A program made the translations under genes and the position numbers. A DNA stretch of 64,000 bases, taken from positions 62,001-126,000 of the forward strand of contig JALJCO010000064.1 of NCBI GenBank assembly GCA_023101725.1. The letters run 5' to 3'. Source of the DNA: Atherinomorus stipes (Eukaryota; Chordata; Actinopteri; Atheriniformes; Atherinidae). Below are positions 13,960 to 26,938 of this stretch, piece after piece. How positions within the stretch are numbered: position 1 is the first letter of the stretch; each line of letters starts with the position of its first letter. A model generated the notes under the pieces. The model had not been told where the DNA came from. It saw only the letters and a program-made list of their open reading frames with translations, and searched no databases.

Positions 13960-14660
13960 CAGCACAAATGCCCCATACCAAATGTCAAGCACAGTGGTGA
14001 CGGAATCATGATATGGGCTTGCTTTACAAAAGAATGCTGTACAAAAGAATTTTAAGACCTGCTCTGGAAAGTGGTAGTAGTGCAGACTTCTTTTTTCTTA
14101 AAAAAAAAAAAAAAAAAAATAGTGCGGACTTCGGCTTTTATACTTTTTTTCATTCAGGCAAACATTCTGCTCTTTTACCTCAGAGATGTAGCAGATGTAT
14201 CAGCTGGCCCCCAAGTCATAAGAGCAGAAATGTGGCAGTATGTTGTTTTGGCTAAACACACAAGAAACCGTTCCGGACAGAGTTAAAGGGAGAGTGTGGC
14301 TGAGTTGACTTATCCTGAACATTTCCCAATGTCTGAACGAGGTCAGGACGCAATAAGTCCGTGAGGAAGCGACATGTTTGAAAAGACAAGTCCTGTTGAA
14401 GAGCAAATGGACCTTACTGCAAATATTCCGCAACACAAGTCTGAATGCAGCTTTAGTGTCAAATGTGAGGTCATCTGCTTGGGCAAATCCAGCCTTGCAA
14501 CAGGACACTGATCCCAAGAACCACAGCATATCTACAGCAAATTGCTTGAAAAAGAAAAGAATCGAGGTGTTGCTGTGACCCAATCAAAGTCCTCAGCTTT
14601 ATTGAAATGTTGTGGCTGGTCTTTAAGTGGGCAAAAATAAATGCCCACAAACATCAATGA
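13960..14660 (+). pseudogene. Tc1/mariner-type transposase remnant
   Basis: Fragments in different plus-strand frames match the Tc1 transposase catalytic core. VKHSGDGIMIWACF (about 13985-14026) corresponds to the conserved VKHGGGS-MVWGCF region. LQQDTDPKN (about 14495-14521) corresponds to FQQDNDPKH with the second catalytic Asp. LKKKRIEVLL then a stop and NQSPQLY (about 14546-14602) correspond to LKKKRIKVLEWPSQSPDLN. Stops, frameshifts and an A-run at 14101-14119 break it; it is not functional. The ends were not delimited. Confidence 0.75.
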
Positions 14661-15918
14661 GTTGAAACATAAAGAATGCGGGCAGCAAGTCATCCACATG
14701 ATGTGACACTGATAAAAGTCACACATATAATGATCAGTTATGCTGCTACTGCTTCTACGAGCTGCTGAATCATGGCATGTACTTTGGGTTTTTTGTTTTG
14801 CATGCACCATCTGCATTCTGTGTTCTTTGCTAAATCAATAATGACACACGTAATATGTTGTGTGGTGATGATAAATCAAACCTTGATTTTGAAGATTTTG
14901 TAACAATTTTGTATAAGTTGTGTACTTTGTTGGATCCCGCGTGTTTTTCATAAAGTATGATCATGTTAAAGTTCACTTGCAGCAACATAATGCAACTTAT
15001 TCTTATAAATATTTGACTTTTTCTTGAGTATATCAATGCAACATGTGCTGCAACAATGCAGATGGGCAGGGGGCTGCAACACTTTTTCCTCTCCATATCC
15101 ATACTTGGGCCACCAAATTATAGGCGAGCTCTGCAGAGCGATGCTTTATTACATCTGACCAGCTCACTTCCTCTCTATACCAAAGAAATTGCATGCTGAG
15201 TTGTATTTTGATGTGGCATGTAAGCATAATTAGAGGTCCCATAAAAGCGGCTTGGGGGGGGGGAGCAAAGGAGTCTTGTCCATCTGTCGGGTGTTAAGGG
15301 GTGGGCATGGGGGTAGTGATCACAGCCCCACGCTTCTCTGTTGTTAGAGCCATTTGAACAGGCACTGATGCAGTCAGCCCTAAACACCAAACCAGAGTGT
15401 GTTTGTTTCTGCAAACGTTGGTGTATTTTCTCAAGGAGCCTCCTTGAGTTTCAGATTTCCAGGCTTTGTAGATCGATGCAAAGTAGGTACTAGTCAACAC
15501 GCACACACACGGAACATATTGTCATGACAAACAAGAGCAGATCCAGAGTGTGACCTTTTCTGGAAACACCAGGACAGCCAATGGCACTGGGGTAATTAAT
15601 AAAAGGTAGCTTTTCCTACACATTCTGACTTTTTAGTCATACTACAAACAGATTTTGACAGCTTTAAACAAAGTAGTGAAATTCAGAAACTCAGTAATAG
15701 TGCTGACATGTAAGTTTTTGCTTTTGACATTGGACAGTGTGCTGTAACAACATAAATGTGCCATAAAACACAATGAAGAAAATCACAAAGATATCTTTGA
15801 AAATGAAGGACGACAATCCTTATCATAAAAACTACCCAAGTCGGTGGTCTCGAAACGTTTTGAGCCACGACTTCCAAGAAATCATACGTTTGTGTTCGTG
15901 ACCCCCTGAAGCAACTAA

Positions 15919-16439
15919 TACCCCTTTCCTACTGGCCAAAAAACACATTTAAAAGTGGGAAGGCTCACCGACCTGCGTCAACCCGAGTCAAACAACTCTG
16001 AAAGCGACGCGGGTTAAAATCGCCTTCAAACGGCTCAGCTCCAATCGGCATGCAGTGGAAGCATAAGACCTGGGTTGACCCGTGAATTTACGTGATGACG
16101 TTGGGCGGTACATGCCTACATTGTGACATCGCGCCAGTTGCGTCTCATATAATGTACCAGTGAAACTCTGCTTCGGCCACAAATTCACATCGCCTACATC
16201 CCATCTGTGCTAGAAAATCACCGGCTGGTGTTCCTCTATTTTGAGGACGGACAAAGGTGCAACAAGAAAGCGCGTTGACTACAACCTGACTCGCTCTCCA
16301 TTGTCTACTTTACTGATTGAGCAGGTGATCAGACCCAGCTTCTATGTGTCAATGGGAAAGGAGCCAAATGCTGATTATAAGCGGGTCAATGCGCGTTTGA
16401 AAAACCTGTTTGAACCTGCTAATTTCAGTGGGAAAGTGG
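15919..16439. mobile_element. Probable MITE with CCCCTTTCC-type ends
   Basis: The left end ACCCCTTTCCTACTGG (from 15919) is mirrored by CAGTGGGAAAGTGG ending at 16439, with a CpG-rich interior. The pairing is imperfect and no target duplication was found, so the limits are tentative. Just upstream, 15845-15905 resembles hAT-type GTGGTCTCGAAACG ends. Confidence 0.4.
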
Positions 16440-16556
16440 CTGAAGTGTTTTATTGTGTGATATATCACATGGGCCATACTTACATAAATGTAAGGCTGGA
16501 AATTTGTCCGAATCTTAATACATCAGGATAAAGTAGTTTTTGGTGGATTATGTTCA

Positions 16557-17014
16557 CTAGCCTGGCAAGCAAGCCTGACTAACGCCATGCATGAGATACA
16601 TAGCAAGCCAGTCTGGTCACCCTCAGTTGGAGGCTGATTTTAATTTCAAGACGAGAGGTTGGACAAACAGGGACAAAATGAACCGGAAAGAATCAATCAC
16701 AGAAACACTGAAGTGACACAAATGTCTTTTTGTGAGAGGAAAGCCCTCAGAGCAGCAAGGTTTTGCAGGTTTAAGGACATGTGCAGCTCATTTAAGACAT
16801 CAGAAAGAGCATCATTAAATTGTCACTCCTCTGCGGCCGCCATCTGGACTGTTATGGTTGGAGAATTAGTCACTGAAAATGATGTTTTGCAAAGTCCCGC
16901 CTCCCACATTGTGATTGGTCTGGTCAATTTTTTTACCAAGGTGGAAATCAGGTTCTGTTTGAGGGTGGCCAGACTGAACTGCTGTGTATCCCATTCATGC
17001 TGTTAGTCAGGCTG
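16557..17014. mobile_element. Non-autonomous DNA transposon, CTAGCCTGGCA family, copy 1
   Basis: About 458 bp with long inverted ends: AGCCTGACTAACGCCATG near 16572 and its mirrored form ending near 17014 (AGCCTGACTAACAGCATG on the minus strand). Similarity continues through GAGATACATAGCAAG and CAGTCTGG. A second copy of the family lies at 42005-42470. An open frame inside (16659-17006) shows no protein family match and is read as chance. Confidence 0.7.
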
Positions 17015-17041
17015 ACTTGTTCAAAGTACACATATGTCCAA

Positions 17042-17295
17042 AATCAGCTTCTCTCACTAAGATAATGCCAAATTCAGATTTTGAAATAGCACCCATCACT
17101 TTGTTTCTGGATGCTCGAAGCTAAAAAAAAAAAATACTAAAGGTTTTAAAGATATCACAAACCTCATAAATAAGGATGGTGTTTTTTAGTGGATTCGGCT
17201 CATCACTGTATCAAACCACCTGCATGCGCAGAATCAGCTTCTCTCAATGAGATAATACCAAAGTCAGATTTTAAATTGGCATGAGCAATGATTTA
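17042..17295 (+). repeat. Direct repeat pair, about 190 bp apart
   Basis: AATCAGCTTCTCTCACTAAG and what follows at 17042 recur at 17232 with about 80-85% identity over roughly 50 bases, through GATAAT-CCAAA-TCAGATTTT. It is a diverged tandem duplication in the RSPO2 intron, of no known function. Confidence 0.6.
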
Positions 17296-20200
17296 GTTAT
17301 TTTGAAAATTAACATCTTACTTTCAAAGATTAACCTCCCTGCAGTAGCACATTTTTTTGACAGCCCAAATAAAAATATCAAATTTACTTGATAAATGTAG
17401 GCGATTGAGGCTTCTTTGTTTTGTTTGTTTTTTTTTTACCTAAATTACTTGAAATTACCTCAGTTTGGGCGAGGCTGCTCTAAGTGAGCAACTCCTGAGC
17501 ATCCTTTTGGTTCTCTTGGATGTTTAAGGGATGTTTCAGCTCTATTTAAAGGGAGTTGTGTAAAACACTTTGAGGAATCTCATCTGCAGGCAACAGTATT
17601 CAGTTTTCTCTAAGTTTGGTGAAGCAGGGAGGAACTCTTACTGGAAAACTAGCAAGCTAACAGCTTACTGCTTTTGTAGAAAGATGCACTTTCCATTGAG
17701 GTTAATCTCAGTTGTTACCCAGTTCTTCTTTCTCTGTGTGCTGGATGGGAACTTTGGAGCTTGTGTGGAGCATCTAGGCCCAGATGAGTTTAGCTGAGCT
17801 TGTACATGAATGATTCCACCTTCGACCAAATCATCCGGGTGTGTTTGCCTGTCTGTGAGAGCTTCACTTTGTCCAGTTTTGACTGGATTTTTTTTTTACA
17901 TGCATTTAAAAAGTATGATTTGCTTTTTTTTCCATCTCATGTCATGTAAACACGCTCACAGAGAGAATTAGATGGATTGCAGCATGACGCAACACTGATG
18001 TTCTGCGGTTAAAAAAAATGTGGTGAGAAAGTCAATAACAGATGCAAAAGTGGCAGAGTGCAAAAATCCACTCGCTGCGATGAAATTGTTGAGGTTTGAG
18101 TTGATTAAGGTGAAAAAGTTCCCTCCTCTGGTGGTCTTGTTCTGAGAAGCTGCTAGCTGGGTTAGCCTGTCAGTCCCTATCTCTGAGTGAGCTGTAACCG
18201 CTGTCTTCTCCAGGTAACAAACTTAACAACTTCTAAATACTTTAGATAAATCCACTTTTTAAAAGAGAGGGAGAAAAAAAAATTTGCATTGAACTAAAAA
18301 ATCTGCCTTTCTTAACCCTGTACATCTGACTTGAACGAGCTTTGCATGAACTCTCGGTGAAAAACATTGTTTCCCACTTTACAATGAAGGTAAACTCTTA
18401 ACTAAGACATACTAAATTTTACTTTTATTAAAGAAATTAGTTTCTTCTTGTTAACTTTCTCTGAGCGCTGGAAGCCAGAGTTCATTTTATGAAGGTGAGC
18501 TTTTAATCTTTAAGCTAAACTTAGTTAGCTGGCGGCTAGCTGCAGAAAATTAGCATGTTTCTTAAAATATCCACCTCCTTAAAGTTAATTCTTCTCTTTT
18601 GTTGTCAGCGAAATGGAAATGGCTTATTTTTAACAATTCCCATGATTAGATTAATTGAGGAGAAAAACACAATGGTTGCCTATTGTGTTCACATCATTAC
18701 CTCTAAACAGCTCTTCACTGGATTCTTTTAGAGGTATATTAGTAATGTGAGAGGTAAGCAGTCTGGGAGTGTATTTCAGTGTGAGCCTGCAGGGCTCCAT
18801 CTCCGGCTCTGGGCAGCTCTCCTACCTGTGAAGCCCTTGCATGAGTCACTTTTTTTTTTTTTTAATGTTCCTTTTGTGTTGTTGTTTTATGTGTGGCACT
18901 TAGAAATGATTCCCAACATTAGAATCTTTATGGCCCAATAAACCTGGGAGAATCAGACCAAATTGGCTGGCCATATTTAGTAGCTTTATAAGGAAACGTA
19001 TTAAGGTGTAATTGCTGCAGGGGAGGAAACGGGCATAGGTGAGGGGTTGCAAAATCGCCCTTACACTCTAGAGGGACACTGAAGTTTTTGTCTGCGGCTC
19101 AGGAGTTTCCAATCACCGCGAGGAAATGTGGAGCATATTATAAGATTTTATACAATAACTTCATTTTATTTCACATTTCCGAAAAAATGAACTTTTACAG
19201 TGTGGTGAAACGTTGCCTGAAATAAAAAACATCTGCTTGGCGTTCAGCTTTGCCAGCGTACGGGGTCCTCTGATGACAATGATTGAGGGTGGAAGAGAGG
19301 ATCCCCTGGAGTAATGAAGAGCGTAAAATCTGCGCGCAATGAATGTTTGCTCACTCTTATGTGATAGACGTTCAGAGGTGTTACAAAACGAGCTTTCCCA
19401 TCTATGTGAAACAGATTTCCTGCAACAAGCAAGGAGTTTATAGATGAGAACTGTTCCCACTCCCACCTCCATGGCTTTTAAATCTCACATTAAAACACCA
19501 GATAACCAACCAAACCAAATAAATGAATTCATGAAGGATTAATGCACATGTTCTCACTTCTCCTGAGGGAATATAAGAAAATAGTCTGAGAGATGAATCT
19601 TCCTCCGTGTCCTGAGAGAATCTCTCCCTCTCAGGAAGAGAGTTCATGCTACTGCATGTTTCCCCCCCTTGCTGCATTTCCAGCAGTGTAGCGTGGCACA
19701 GACTCACTGAGGAGCCTTTCTCGGGCTTCATCTGATACTGCTGTGACTTGGAGCGGGAGCTGCGCTACAGGCCAGGATTGACACACAGGTCAAACAAGGA
19801 ACTAGTCTTTCCTAGAGTTTGGAGGCTGAGTCAGACTAATGTCATCTAGCAGTACAAGATGATCCCCAACAACGATGGGATGGGATTGGTTGGGAAGTTA
19901 GGCAAAGAAGGAAGGATGACTTGATGTCTTGTTCATGGATGCACCTGTCCCCGCACCATTTTTCTCTCTCACACACATGCACACACACTTATGGAGACTC
20001 GGCTGACAGGGGGCTGCGAGGGAAAAGACAAGAGTTCTGTTCCTTGACGCCAGAGCTCGGGCTCGGGTCAAGACTCAGCTCGCTGTAATCCCTCTCAGGT
20101 GATGCTTGTTCACATTCAGCCGTTTCCAGCTGATCTGCTTAAATATGCCTTTCTCATCCCCCCTAAAAAGCCCCTGCCCGTCCTCGACTGGCGCAGGACA

Positions 20201-23200
20201 GCGAGGGAGGACTCCTGCCTTTTCACAGTCCAAGTCAGATCAGATGGTGCTTCAATATTTCCAGGTGACCAATACTGCTCCTCACATGAATGAAATAAGC
20301 AGTCTGCCAGTTTTATGGATGGAATAAGAACAAAGCGTCAGGATGCAGGGGCTAAAATCACCTGGATTAATGGGGCATCATGTGAGAAGGCCTTGTTATG
20401 AGACATGCCATCAGCAGGGCTTTTTCACTTTTTCCAAAGGCAAGAATGGCAAGGCTGGTTTTAAAGCGGCTTCTTGGAGCGTTCCCCCTCGTCCCCCTTA
20501 GGCACTTAATCAACGTATAATATTGCAGCGAAGTACCGGGTTCCAACATTAACACTTACACCCACAAACCTGGGACTTGGTGTGAGCTTTCAGCACACAG
20601 AGGCCTGATTTGCAGGGCTTAAAGAGAGGGCACTGTGTCTGAGTTGCTTAACTGCCTCCAAAGATCCAATGCTCTACATTTTCACAACTAGAAAAAAAAA
20701 AAAAAAACTGCTTTTGATTAAAAAGGAATTTAAAACTGAAACCACAGAGTCGATTCGCAACAGCCAAACACCTGAAAGTGTTGAATTTCTGCAGTCTTTA
20801 TGTGATTCTTGGTTGAAATAAGGGCCTAATCAGCCACAAATTGGGACTCTCTGGCATCAAAAACGCAGCAGTACAAAATGTCATGCATCTCTGACCTCGC
20901 TCCCTCTGCCCTGCTATGCTGCACCGGTTTCATCTAATCACTTTTGTCCTTCAAAAACATCTGGGAATGCAGCTGAGTAACAGATTACACAGCTGAATAT
21001 GATCTGAAACATGCAGAGGCCTGCTGGGAATTCAAATTTGGGATTTCTGGCGAGATGTGGAAGGGTTAACGGTATCACATGGCAACTTTTCACCACTCTT
21101 GACTGTGATTATCTATTCATTACCTGTTTAAACATCTTAGGGCCCCACTGTGAATCTGTTCCTCCAGGCAGCACTGGTACTCAGCCTGATTTTATGTAGT
21201 CAGCAGGTGGCATCATTAGCCAGAGAATAAAAATGAAAAGTAATACCCTTGTGTCTTGCTATGATATCATAGCAGGGCTCATTGGCATCATTTTCCTGTT
21301 TCTAGTGGGCAGGATACGGGGTAAGGAGGTGTAAATTTAATATGTTTCGTCATCTGTTTTATATTTTTAAAAAATGTGTACAATTACCACAGTCAAATGG
21401 GAGGTTGGGTCATGCCATGCAGTGTGTGAGCAAGACAAGATCAGCCCAGAAAAACCGCACAAAAGATCCCAATCTGGCCCGTGCTGAAGTCACACGCCTT
21501 GACATCCCCCTAATTACGCTGGCATCTCCAGCCCTGACACCTCGCGCGGTCTTGCGGCTTCCTGCAGCGCGCGATATCAATGGCAAAACATTGTCTGCCA
21601 TGCAAATGAGAAAGACAGTTGTTGAATAGTGCAGGATGTGTTTTGTTACGCTTAAAAAAGTCACGCCCGGGGAGCAAAAGTGTGGCCAAATTGAGTTTCA
21701 AAAGTGAGTCTCAACACTCCTGAGTGGTTTTGGATAGTTCCCCGTGCATGCCAGACGGACTGTGTATAAAACTGTCACAGGAACCTCGCGGGCTAGAAAA
21801 ATATCCAAGCATTTCTGGGCCTATTGGACAGTGATCTCTTACACATGCTTCTTTCAATATAACCGTGATAAATAAAGGAAGGAAGCAAATACCGAAAACT
21901 TGGCCGGCTGCCACTGCTTGCTAGAGGGGCACTTTTAGCCCAGTCTCCCCCTTCCCTAGCTCTAAACACGCGCGCACACATACACTTTCAACATTTCTGT
22001 AAAGGCAGAACCACATATTTGCATTGGATTAGGTTGACAAGTGTAACATCCGTTTTGAGAGCTGGCAGCAACAATATGTAGCTTATAGCGCTCAACCTAA
22101 AGCTGTTCTCGGGGTCAAATGTGCAAGTTAACCTCTTGATCTCATCTCCAGCACCACCTCTTCCTTTCTCTGCCCCCTACCCCCTCTTACTCCCTCACAC
22201 ACAAACAAAAACACGCACAACACATTAAGCGCCACCTGAAGACAAATGTGCATTCTGGATTTGCTGCTTTACCTGCAGACTTTTCTTAGATTGATCAGAC
22301 CGTGACATCCAGACTCCTTACACGCCATCTAAGATCACACAGTGCACAGAGAGAGAAACACGCAAAAGGGCTGAAAAACGTGTGTGTGCCAGTGCCCCGC
22401 AGTGATTGCCTGATTATTTGCAGATGGGCAGCGGAGGGCTTGCAGAGTGTGGAGGTTCCCCCTGGCACGCAGCGCATATGATTAAATCTGTGATTGCCTA
22501 AAAATTTACAAGACCCCTTCTCCCGTGACTTTTAACGACTGTTTCTACTGTGTTACTCGGCGCGCAACTCTGACTAAAGAAAAACATTTGAAAAATGAGT
22601 TTATAAAAAAGAAACTGTCAGTGTTATGTCACAGGTTTGAGGAGGGCTCCGCGGGGGCCACTTTCCTAATCCCACTGTCTCCTCATTCATTCAGCGCGGA
22701 GAGGAGTATTTACAAAGGGGCTGATCCCTCTGCTCGACTCCTGCGCCTCCGCTGAGCGATTGTTATGCGGGTTTCCGACCAACTGTTTAAAGTGGTTATG
22801 AGATCAATTAAAACCAGCTTAAAGGGGGCTGGAGTGGAGATGTGCAATTCATAAGTCTTGAGTCGGGGATTCCGTATCTATTCATTAAACATTTCCCCCT
22901 CCTACTATAGAGCGATCCGCACCAGAAGCGTTTTTCATGACAAGTTTTATGTGTAAATATGTTAAAATATTTCATTGTCAGATGCACGTGGCTGATTCAG
23001 AGCGCATTTTACGCACCAATTGCTGCCACTCAAATCCTTATTTGATGTGGGAAAATTATTCTTTAAGGGTTAATAAGTTACATCAGATGCTGACAGACTG
23101 ATTTTGTGATGGAATTTCTGGAGAGTTCTTTAACGCAGCGCACACCTGCGGGTTTTAACACTTTTCCGTCTCAGTCTGGATACAGATGGTGGATGGACTT

Positions 23201-23306
23201 TCAGAAAGTGTTGCAAACCTCTCACACACAGACACACGCGCACAAACGCTCTGCATGTCACTCCTGGATGCTGCTCTAAAACCTGTGGGTCGTAACCTCG
23301 CGTTAC
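17296..23306. other. RSPO2 intron, proximal 6 kb, no further exon seen
   Basis: This intron sequence lies next to the RSPO2 first coding exon. T-runs at 17431 and 18849, an A-run at 20691, and short CA-rich patches near 19971 and 22196. From about 19.7 to 23.3 kb it looks unique and less repetitive, where developmental enhancers of RSPO2 would be expected, but no site is proven. No RNA gene is seen. Confidence 0.45.
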
Positions 23307-23406
23307 CTCGCTTGTTTCTCCTCCAGCGATGCGAGGGCGCCTGACAGTTGCTGTACTCCATACAGTTCAATACGATGAGGGCAAATGAGAAGAGTCGAAA
23401 CTGCAT
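23307..23406 (-). CDS. RSPO2: R-spondin 2, first coding exon (partial gene)
   Basis: RSPO2 is a secreted protein that strengthens Wnt/beta-catenin signalling through LGR receptors and ZNRF3/RNF43 and acts in limb, craniofacial and lung development. This exon encodes residues 1-33: MQFRLFSFALIVLNCMEYSN, then CQAPSHRWRRNKR. The first 20 or so residues form a hydrophobic signal peptide and differ from human RSPO2 at only a few positions; the basic RWRRNKR segment follows. The ATG is at 23406-23404. The exon ends one base into codon 34 at the donor GTAACG, the same phase as human, where an Ala codon is split. The furin-like, thrombospondin and basic C-terminal parts are on later exons not found in this window. 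Identification is firm. Confidence 0.93.
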
Positions 23407-23618
23407 CTGGACGGCGATCTGTTGTTCGGACTCCCGATTCAAACGATCAAAAAATGGGGGGGAAACGCACCAGCTGGGCGTTGGGATGAATTCTCTGACT
23501 TTCTAATGTCCTCCTCCAGCTTCTTTCGCTGATCCTCAAATGTGTCAAACATCAGACGAGATGCGACTCGGCATCACGTCGCCGGCTGGAATCATTTTAT
23601 GGAGCTTCGCTGATCCTT
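23407..23618 (-). other. RSPO2: RSPO2 exon 2, 5' untranslated part (predicted)
   Basis: Upstream of the RSPO2 ATG the minus strand has a strong pyrimidine tract (about 23660-23625) ending in TGACCAG, an acceptor at 23620-23619. The exon would run from 23618 into the coding part. Human RSPO2 likewise has a non-coding first exon and the ATG in exon 2. The acceptor is seen; its use is inferred. Confidence 0.5.
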
Positions 23619-24163
23619 CTGGTCAGTAAAGACAAGAAAAAGGGAAAAAAGAAAAGACAAAGTGTCCGTTTTGGTGTCCTGCGGGGAGAATAACAAAGGA
23701 GGTGATAAGAGGGTAACGAAATCAACACCTTCCTATAATCGTGGAGATGAAAGAAGGGAGTTGTTCTGTGTGTTAATGTGCTTGGAACGATCGCAGACGC
23801 AAACGCGGTGCGTGCTGCTCCAAAAGCACCCCGTTTCCAAAAAAAGAAAATGCGCGCAAACAGTGCGTAATAGTTGCCAAGAAAAACAAAAAGAAGTAGA
23901 AGAAGGAAAGCTCCACGAAATAACGTGATGTTGTATTAACCTCTCAGAAAGAATCAGAGTAAATTCCGCTCCGGTCCACTTTTACGTTCCCTCTGAGTGC
24001 AAGTGCGGCTCAGGAACATGCAGCATCCCTCTCTGTGGGAGAAACTTGCGTCTTCAGAGGAGAACAGAAGTCCGAGGAGGAGGAAAAAAGGTGGAGGGGT
24101 TGAGGGGAGGGAAGTGAAGGGGGGATTCCTTTTCCTTCCAGCTCTGTTAAAGGCTCACTTTAC

Positions 24164-24328
24164 CTGCGTTTCCACCCTCTCACGCGTGTCCTGTTCTCGT
24201 CCTGTAGCGCAGCACAAACTCATGTGTTGCTTGCTTTAAAGCGAAAAAACCCAGAGAGCCGGTGAATGAGCGTGAACGCGCGCGCTGCTGAGGTTTTGGT
24301 GACTGACGGACTGAGTCCCAACTGGTCC
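24164..24328 (-). other. RSPO2: RSPO2 non-coding exon 1 (predicted)
   Basis: A consensus donor CAG|GTAAAGT is on the minus strand with the exon edge at 24164. It lies about 165 bases downstream of the start expected from the TATA-like box near 24355. Joined to the acceptor at 23619 it gives a two-exon 5' UTR with an intron of about 540 bases. This is a prediction from splice motifs alone. Confidence 0.45.
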
Positions 24329-24349
24329 TGATGCTTGCTGCCTTTTCCC

Positions 24350-24380
24350 TCATATAGCGGCGTGACGCTGTCACGTGCGG
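24350..24380 (-). promoter_or_regulatory. RSPO2: RSPO2 core promoter: TATA-like box, E-box and inverted repeat
   Basis: The minus strand reads GCTATATGAGG around 24358-24349, a TATA-like box. Just upstream lies CGTGAC-n3-GTCACG (24361-24375), a perfect 6-base inverted repeat overlapping a CACGTG E-box at 24372-24377. The surrounding 22.5-24.4 kb is richer in CpG than its flanks. Transcription probably starts near 24325. Assignment rests on position upstream of the RSPO2 exons. Confidence 0.5.
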
Positions 24381-26938
24381 AGATTTCTAGTTTTGTGTTT
24401 CCTCTTATTTAAAATGTTGGCATTTCTTGGAGTAGCCCCCCCACCCCCCAAAAAATAACGCGCACTCACCCACTCTGGGCCGGTTCGAGGTTGCTTCTGG
24501 GTCCTAGTGAGTAAAAAGTTGGAACATCATTAAAGGAAGAAAAAAAAAGTTAATTTTTCCCTTTTTTCTGTGCAGATGGAATTTCAGACCGTCTGCGGTG
24601 GGATTTTAGGTTATATCAACATCCCGAATGCCTTTTATGCGAATTAGGATCCAAATCAATCAAGAATTGATTCTTTCTTTCCCCCTCACCCATCACTTTT
24701 AGTCCCAAATCAAAGTTCTTCGCTGTTGATCAAATGAGCAGCTGCTACACAGCTGATCTAGTTACCATCTTGGTTCAGTTTCCACCCACTAAAAACCAGT
24801 CCCGTGTATGATCTGCGTTATGACGGGTCCACGGGTCAACCATCTCCTCACGCCTCTTTAATTGCACCAACCCCCCTTAAAGAAAATAATAATCATCAGG
24901 ATTTTTTTTTTTTTTTTAACAGAGGGCATTAATAAATCTTTCAATGAATTCCACGTTTTTCCACCTCGCGGGTCTTTCATGCTGACCTGTGTGACCTCTT
25001 CAGAGGACACTTCTGAGCAGGTCACCTTGTCGGGAGTGACGCGCGGGGGTCTGGCACTCGTCCACCCCCTCCGTGACATTCTCTGGCTGCTCCTCTGCTC
25101 AGGAGATGATTACAAATCAAGAGATGGAACCTGCTTTTTGGTGGGAGGGGGGAAGGTGGTGGTGGGGTGGCACGTAAAAGTACAAACCATGGACAGGAGG
25201 GCCGTTGTGGGGATGTTTTCTCAGCCTGTGGATTCCAAGTCGGGAATGCTCTACCACCTTCAGCCACTAGGTGTGGCACTTAATCTGTTATTTATTTGGG
25301 GGAATTATTTCATGTGAGATCTACGTCGTCAGAGAATCTACAAGTGTGAGGGGAAGATTTATACTCAGCTGTTCAAGGGGAAGATTTGAGAGCAGCTAGT
25401 CTCAGATGTGACATTTATTCTGTTTTAAAATCAAATAAAAATTTAATTTACGTGCTAAATGAGTCGAAAAAGCACAGAAACCATTTTTTAAAAGAAAACC
25501 CCGGTAATAAAACACGCACTGACTGGGGAGATCTTAAAAGTTTGCGAAAAAAAACCTGCAGTGACCTTTGTCCTGGCTTTGTTTATTTATTTCCCCGCAG
25601 AGCGGTGACAGACATCGTGGTCAGGAGGGGCTGCGTGGCCGCAAGCAGCACTGCTGGTTTGGATTCTTCTCTAGAACAACATCTGAGAGTGCACGGTTAA
25701 GGTGAACGTGATAATTTAGGCCTCTGGCACTTTTATTTTCATGATGTGTCATGGAGAAAAGGGGGCCAGTAAACCAATCACTTTACTCCCTCCATCCCTC
25801 CCTTCTGCTCATTGCAGTGCACAGAAGTGGAGGTGACGTCAGCGTTCGGATGGTCTGGCTCTGAGCCCTCAATGCCATAACAGCAATGAGGGGAGCTGCT
25901 GTGCACTCCGCTCATCACAGATCCAGGCTGGATGGTCTTCGGGGGGGGGGGGGGGGGGGTTGTCACATTTGTCTTAATTGGAAGAAAAAATAAGAGAAAA
26001 AAAGTGACCACTGAAAAAAAGAGCATCTGAAATGTCAAAGATTCAGAGATAATGTAGAGGCCCACATGTAAAAGCACAATCTGTTGATGAAGATCAAAGG
26101 TTTCACAGCAGTCACTTTAGGGGAGATTGTCTATTTTAATGAGAACAGGGTCATTATACATATTTAGGGGAATTTAAATAATTTAGCCTTAATTTTAAGG
26201 CTTTAAAATTGACTTTTTTTGCTTTGTACAATAAAAGTAGCTGAATTATCCAATAAAAAAAAAAAAGTCATGAGTCCACCTGTAGGATACGAATTAATGA
26301 TACTTTAAAAGTGCTGAAAATCTGCTTTCTCAACCACCTAATTAGAGTTTGGTCTGGAAATATTTGGGCACTGGCACAGTTTGTGTTATTTCAGTTATCC
26401 ATCCACACATATTGGTCCTGAAGAGCAGACTCAGCTCTTATTTAGAGGGATTCACATCCAATTGGAAGATTTTAGGAATTACTTTCTCTAAATCTGGACC
26501 TTGTATTCCAATGTAATTCACTAAAACTAAATCATTTTTTATACTTGGCAATGACTGCCTTATTTGTTCATGTGGACAAACATGTTGAATACATAACTGG
26601 TGCCAGTTAGGACCAGTTCTGCTTCTCACACAGATACGATCTGACATCACTTGGAAACAAACCAGGTTTCATTTGAATCTGGAAGCTGAACTGCTTTTAG
26701 CTGAGTCACGCTAAATAGCTGGGATGAGAGTATTTTTTATGTCTGTCCATAAGTTCCACTTAATAACCTTTGTTATATGGATGAATCTGTGCACACTTTC
26801 CATCCCTTTACACCTCGGAGTATATCATCAAAGAAACAGCGGGGTTAAAGCGCCATCAGTGTCCGGGCCTTTCAGAGGAAATCGTATGTTTTGGATCACA
26901 AGCCGCTGCAAGTTCTTTTATCGTCTCCCATCATTCTG
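24381..26938. other. Intergenic region between RSPO2 promoter and EIF3E 3' end (part 1)
   Basis: No gene. It holds a T-run at 24902-24918, a 19-base G-run at 25941-25959, and GACCT/AGGTC half-sites in inverted order near 24990-25024. The stretch from about 26340 resembles the outer part of a Tc1-type element and probably belongs with the transposase remnant next to it. Open frames here (for example 24862-25317) have no family resemblance. Confidence 0.45.

Noticed and set aside
24862..25317. 151-residue open frame on the plus strand
   Set aside because: It runs through a T-run and low-complexity G-rich DNA in the intergenic region; no domain or conserved motif.
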